From CAZFAT01 sp964517075 (GTDB lineage Bacteria > Acidobacteriota > Vicinamibacteria > Vicinamibacterales > SCN-69-37): DNA of 23,464 bases. The stretch is taken from the NCBI GenBank assembly GCA_964517075.1, contig CAZFAT010000015.1:1-23464 (forward strand). The letters are read 5' to 3'. This document shows positions 22,996-23,464 of this stretch, in pieces. Every line of letters starts with the position of its first letter. Within the stretch, counting starts at the first letter, position 1. The notes below the pieces were generated by a model. The model was given only the letters and a program-made list of their open reading frames with translations. It made no database searches and was not told where the DNA came from. Made by a program: the position numbers and the translations under genes.

Positions 22996-23464
22996 CTACT
23001 TGCGTCCGTTCGCAAAAAAGAACGTGAAGATGTCCGGCGTGGCCGCGGAGGGCGCCGAGTCGTGGGTGGCCCCCGCATATTCCTTCAGCACGGCCGGAAC
23101 GCCGTTCTGCTGCAGCGCCGTCACCATGTTGCGCGAGCGCCCGAGGTTCGGCGCGTCCTCGGTGCCGCAGAAGATCATCATTGGCGTCCCTTTGAGCCTC
23201 GTGAACGGATAGCCCTCGCCGGCCGTGGCGTTCGATCCGCCAATGGCAATCGCCGCCCAGTGCTCCGCGAACTTCGGCCCGAGATAGTGGGCGCCCGGCC
23301 CGCCAGCCCGGCCTGGTTCAATCCGAACTCCGGATTGCCGGCCCCGGAACCAAAGACGCGCTTGCCCAGGTTGATGACGCGCGCCAGGTCGAACGGATAC
23401 CGGATGCTGGCTTTCGCGCTGTCGTGGCCGGCAATGCGGGCCAGCCGTCGCTCGACCTCGGCCT
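22996..23464 (-). CDS. Alpha/beta hydrolase (prolyl-oligopeptidase/esterase-like), C-terminal part with apparent frameshift
   Basis: The gene runs in from the right edge, so its N-terminus is missing. The C-terminal part reads YLGPKFAEHWAAIAIGGS, then MMIFCGTEDAPN with the likely triad Asp, and GATHDSA with the triad His, ending FFFANGRK. Upstream of about 23305 this frame turns into an Arg-rich nonsense sequence. A sensible sequence continues in another frame: AGHDSAKASIRYPFDLARV, INLGKRVFGSGAGNPEFG, LNQAGLAG. Joining them needs a net change of one base (or four) within the GC-rich stretch 23290-23308, where sequence and frame are ambiguous. Either the gene is a pseudogene or the assembly has a small error. 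It precedes the PQQ-like propeller gene by 16 bases and seems to form one transcription unit with it. Confidence 0.7.
   Translation of the reverse strand, partial: GRGRATAGPHCRPRQRESQHPVSVRPGARHQPGQARLWFRGRQSGVRIEPGRAGGPGAHYLGPKFAEHWAAIAIGGSNATAGEGYPFTRLKGTPMMIFCGTEDAPNLGRSRNMVTALQQNGVPAVLKEYAGATHDSAPSAATPDIFTFFFANGRK

Noticed and set aside
1..23464. CRISPR array, tRNA, transposase, prophage or defence system
   Set aside because: No regular repeats with spacers, no tRNA cloverleaf, no transposase or integrase motif and no defence-type protein were seen on either strand.

Overview
The window is high-GC DNA, packed with genes, and has no tRNA, rRNA, IS element or CRISPR that I can see. It looks like a chromosomal segment of an Acidobacteriota bacterium, possibly a Vicinamibacteria-type lineage. 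This is an inference from content: a secreted VWFA-related protein of the acidobacterial type (4659-6761), a Ser/Thr kinase fused to a TolB/PD40-like propeller (17350-19974), several secreted beta-propeller or hydrolase proteins, and short palindromic intergenic repeats. I count 17 genes, two of them cut by the window edges; most antisense open frames are GC-driven shadows.

Left part (1-4561). The tail of a heme-copper oxidase biogenesis operon (heme O synthase CtaB, then a DUF420/CtaM-like membrane protein) runs towards a convergent CsoR-type copper sensor. Divergent from the sensor are two overlapping alpha/beta-hydrolase genes, then a DUF1684 lipoprotein overlapping a SirB1-like transglutaminase/TPR gene.

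Middle (4659-11696). The VWFA protein sits between an ATTGA-rich leader and a long hairpin. A carbohydrate-flavoured cluster follows: a secreted TIM-barrel-like protein with an inserted jelly-roll domain, a divergent zinc-type polyol/alcohol dehydrogenase that lacks its structural-zinc cysteines, and a secreted NodB polysaccharide deacetylase. Then comes a translationally coupled pair, a DASS/CitT-type dicarboxylate transporter and a D-malate/tartrate dehydrogenase, which together look like an uptake and oxidation module for a C4 hydroxy-diacid.

Right part (13170-23464). A PPi-type phosphofructokinase with a mixed substrate signature is followed by a 946-aa fusion of ACP, fatty-acyl-AMP ligase and PlsC acyltransferase. 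Divergent from that is the membrane-anchored kinase-propeller. A minus-strand run ends the window: an alpha/beta hydrolase that appears frameshifted, a PQQ-like propeller protein, and a secreted trypsin-fold protein whose nucleophile serine is alanine.

I see no clear defence island or mobile element. The best leads are the pseudo-protease, the self-contained acyl-activation/transfer fusion, the dehydrogenase without its structural zinc site, and the dispersed palindromic repeat. All functional calls rest on motif recognition by eye, without database searches.
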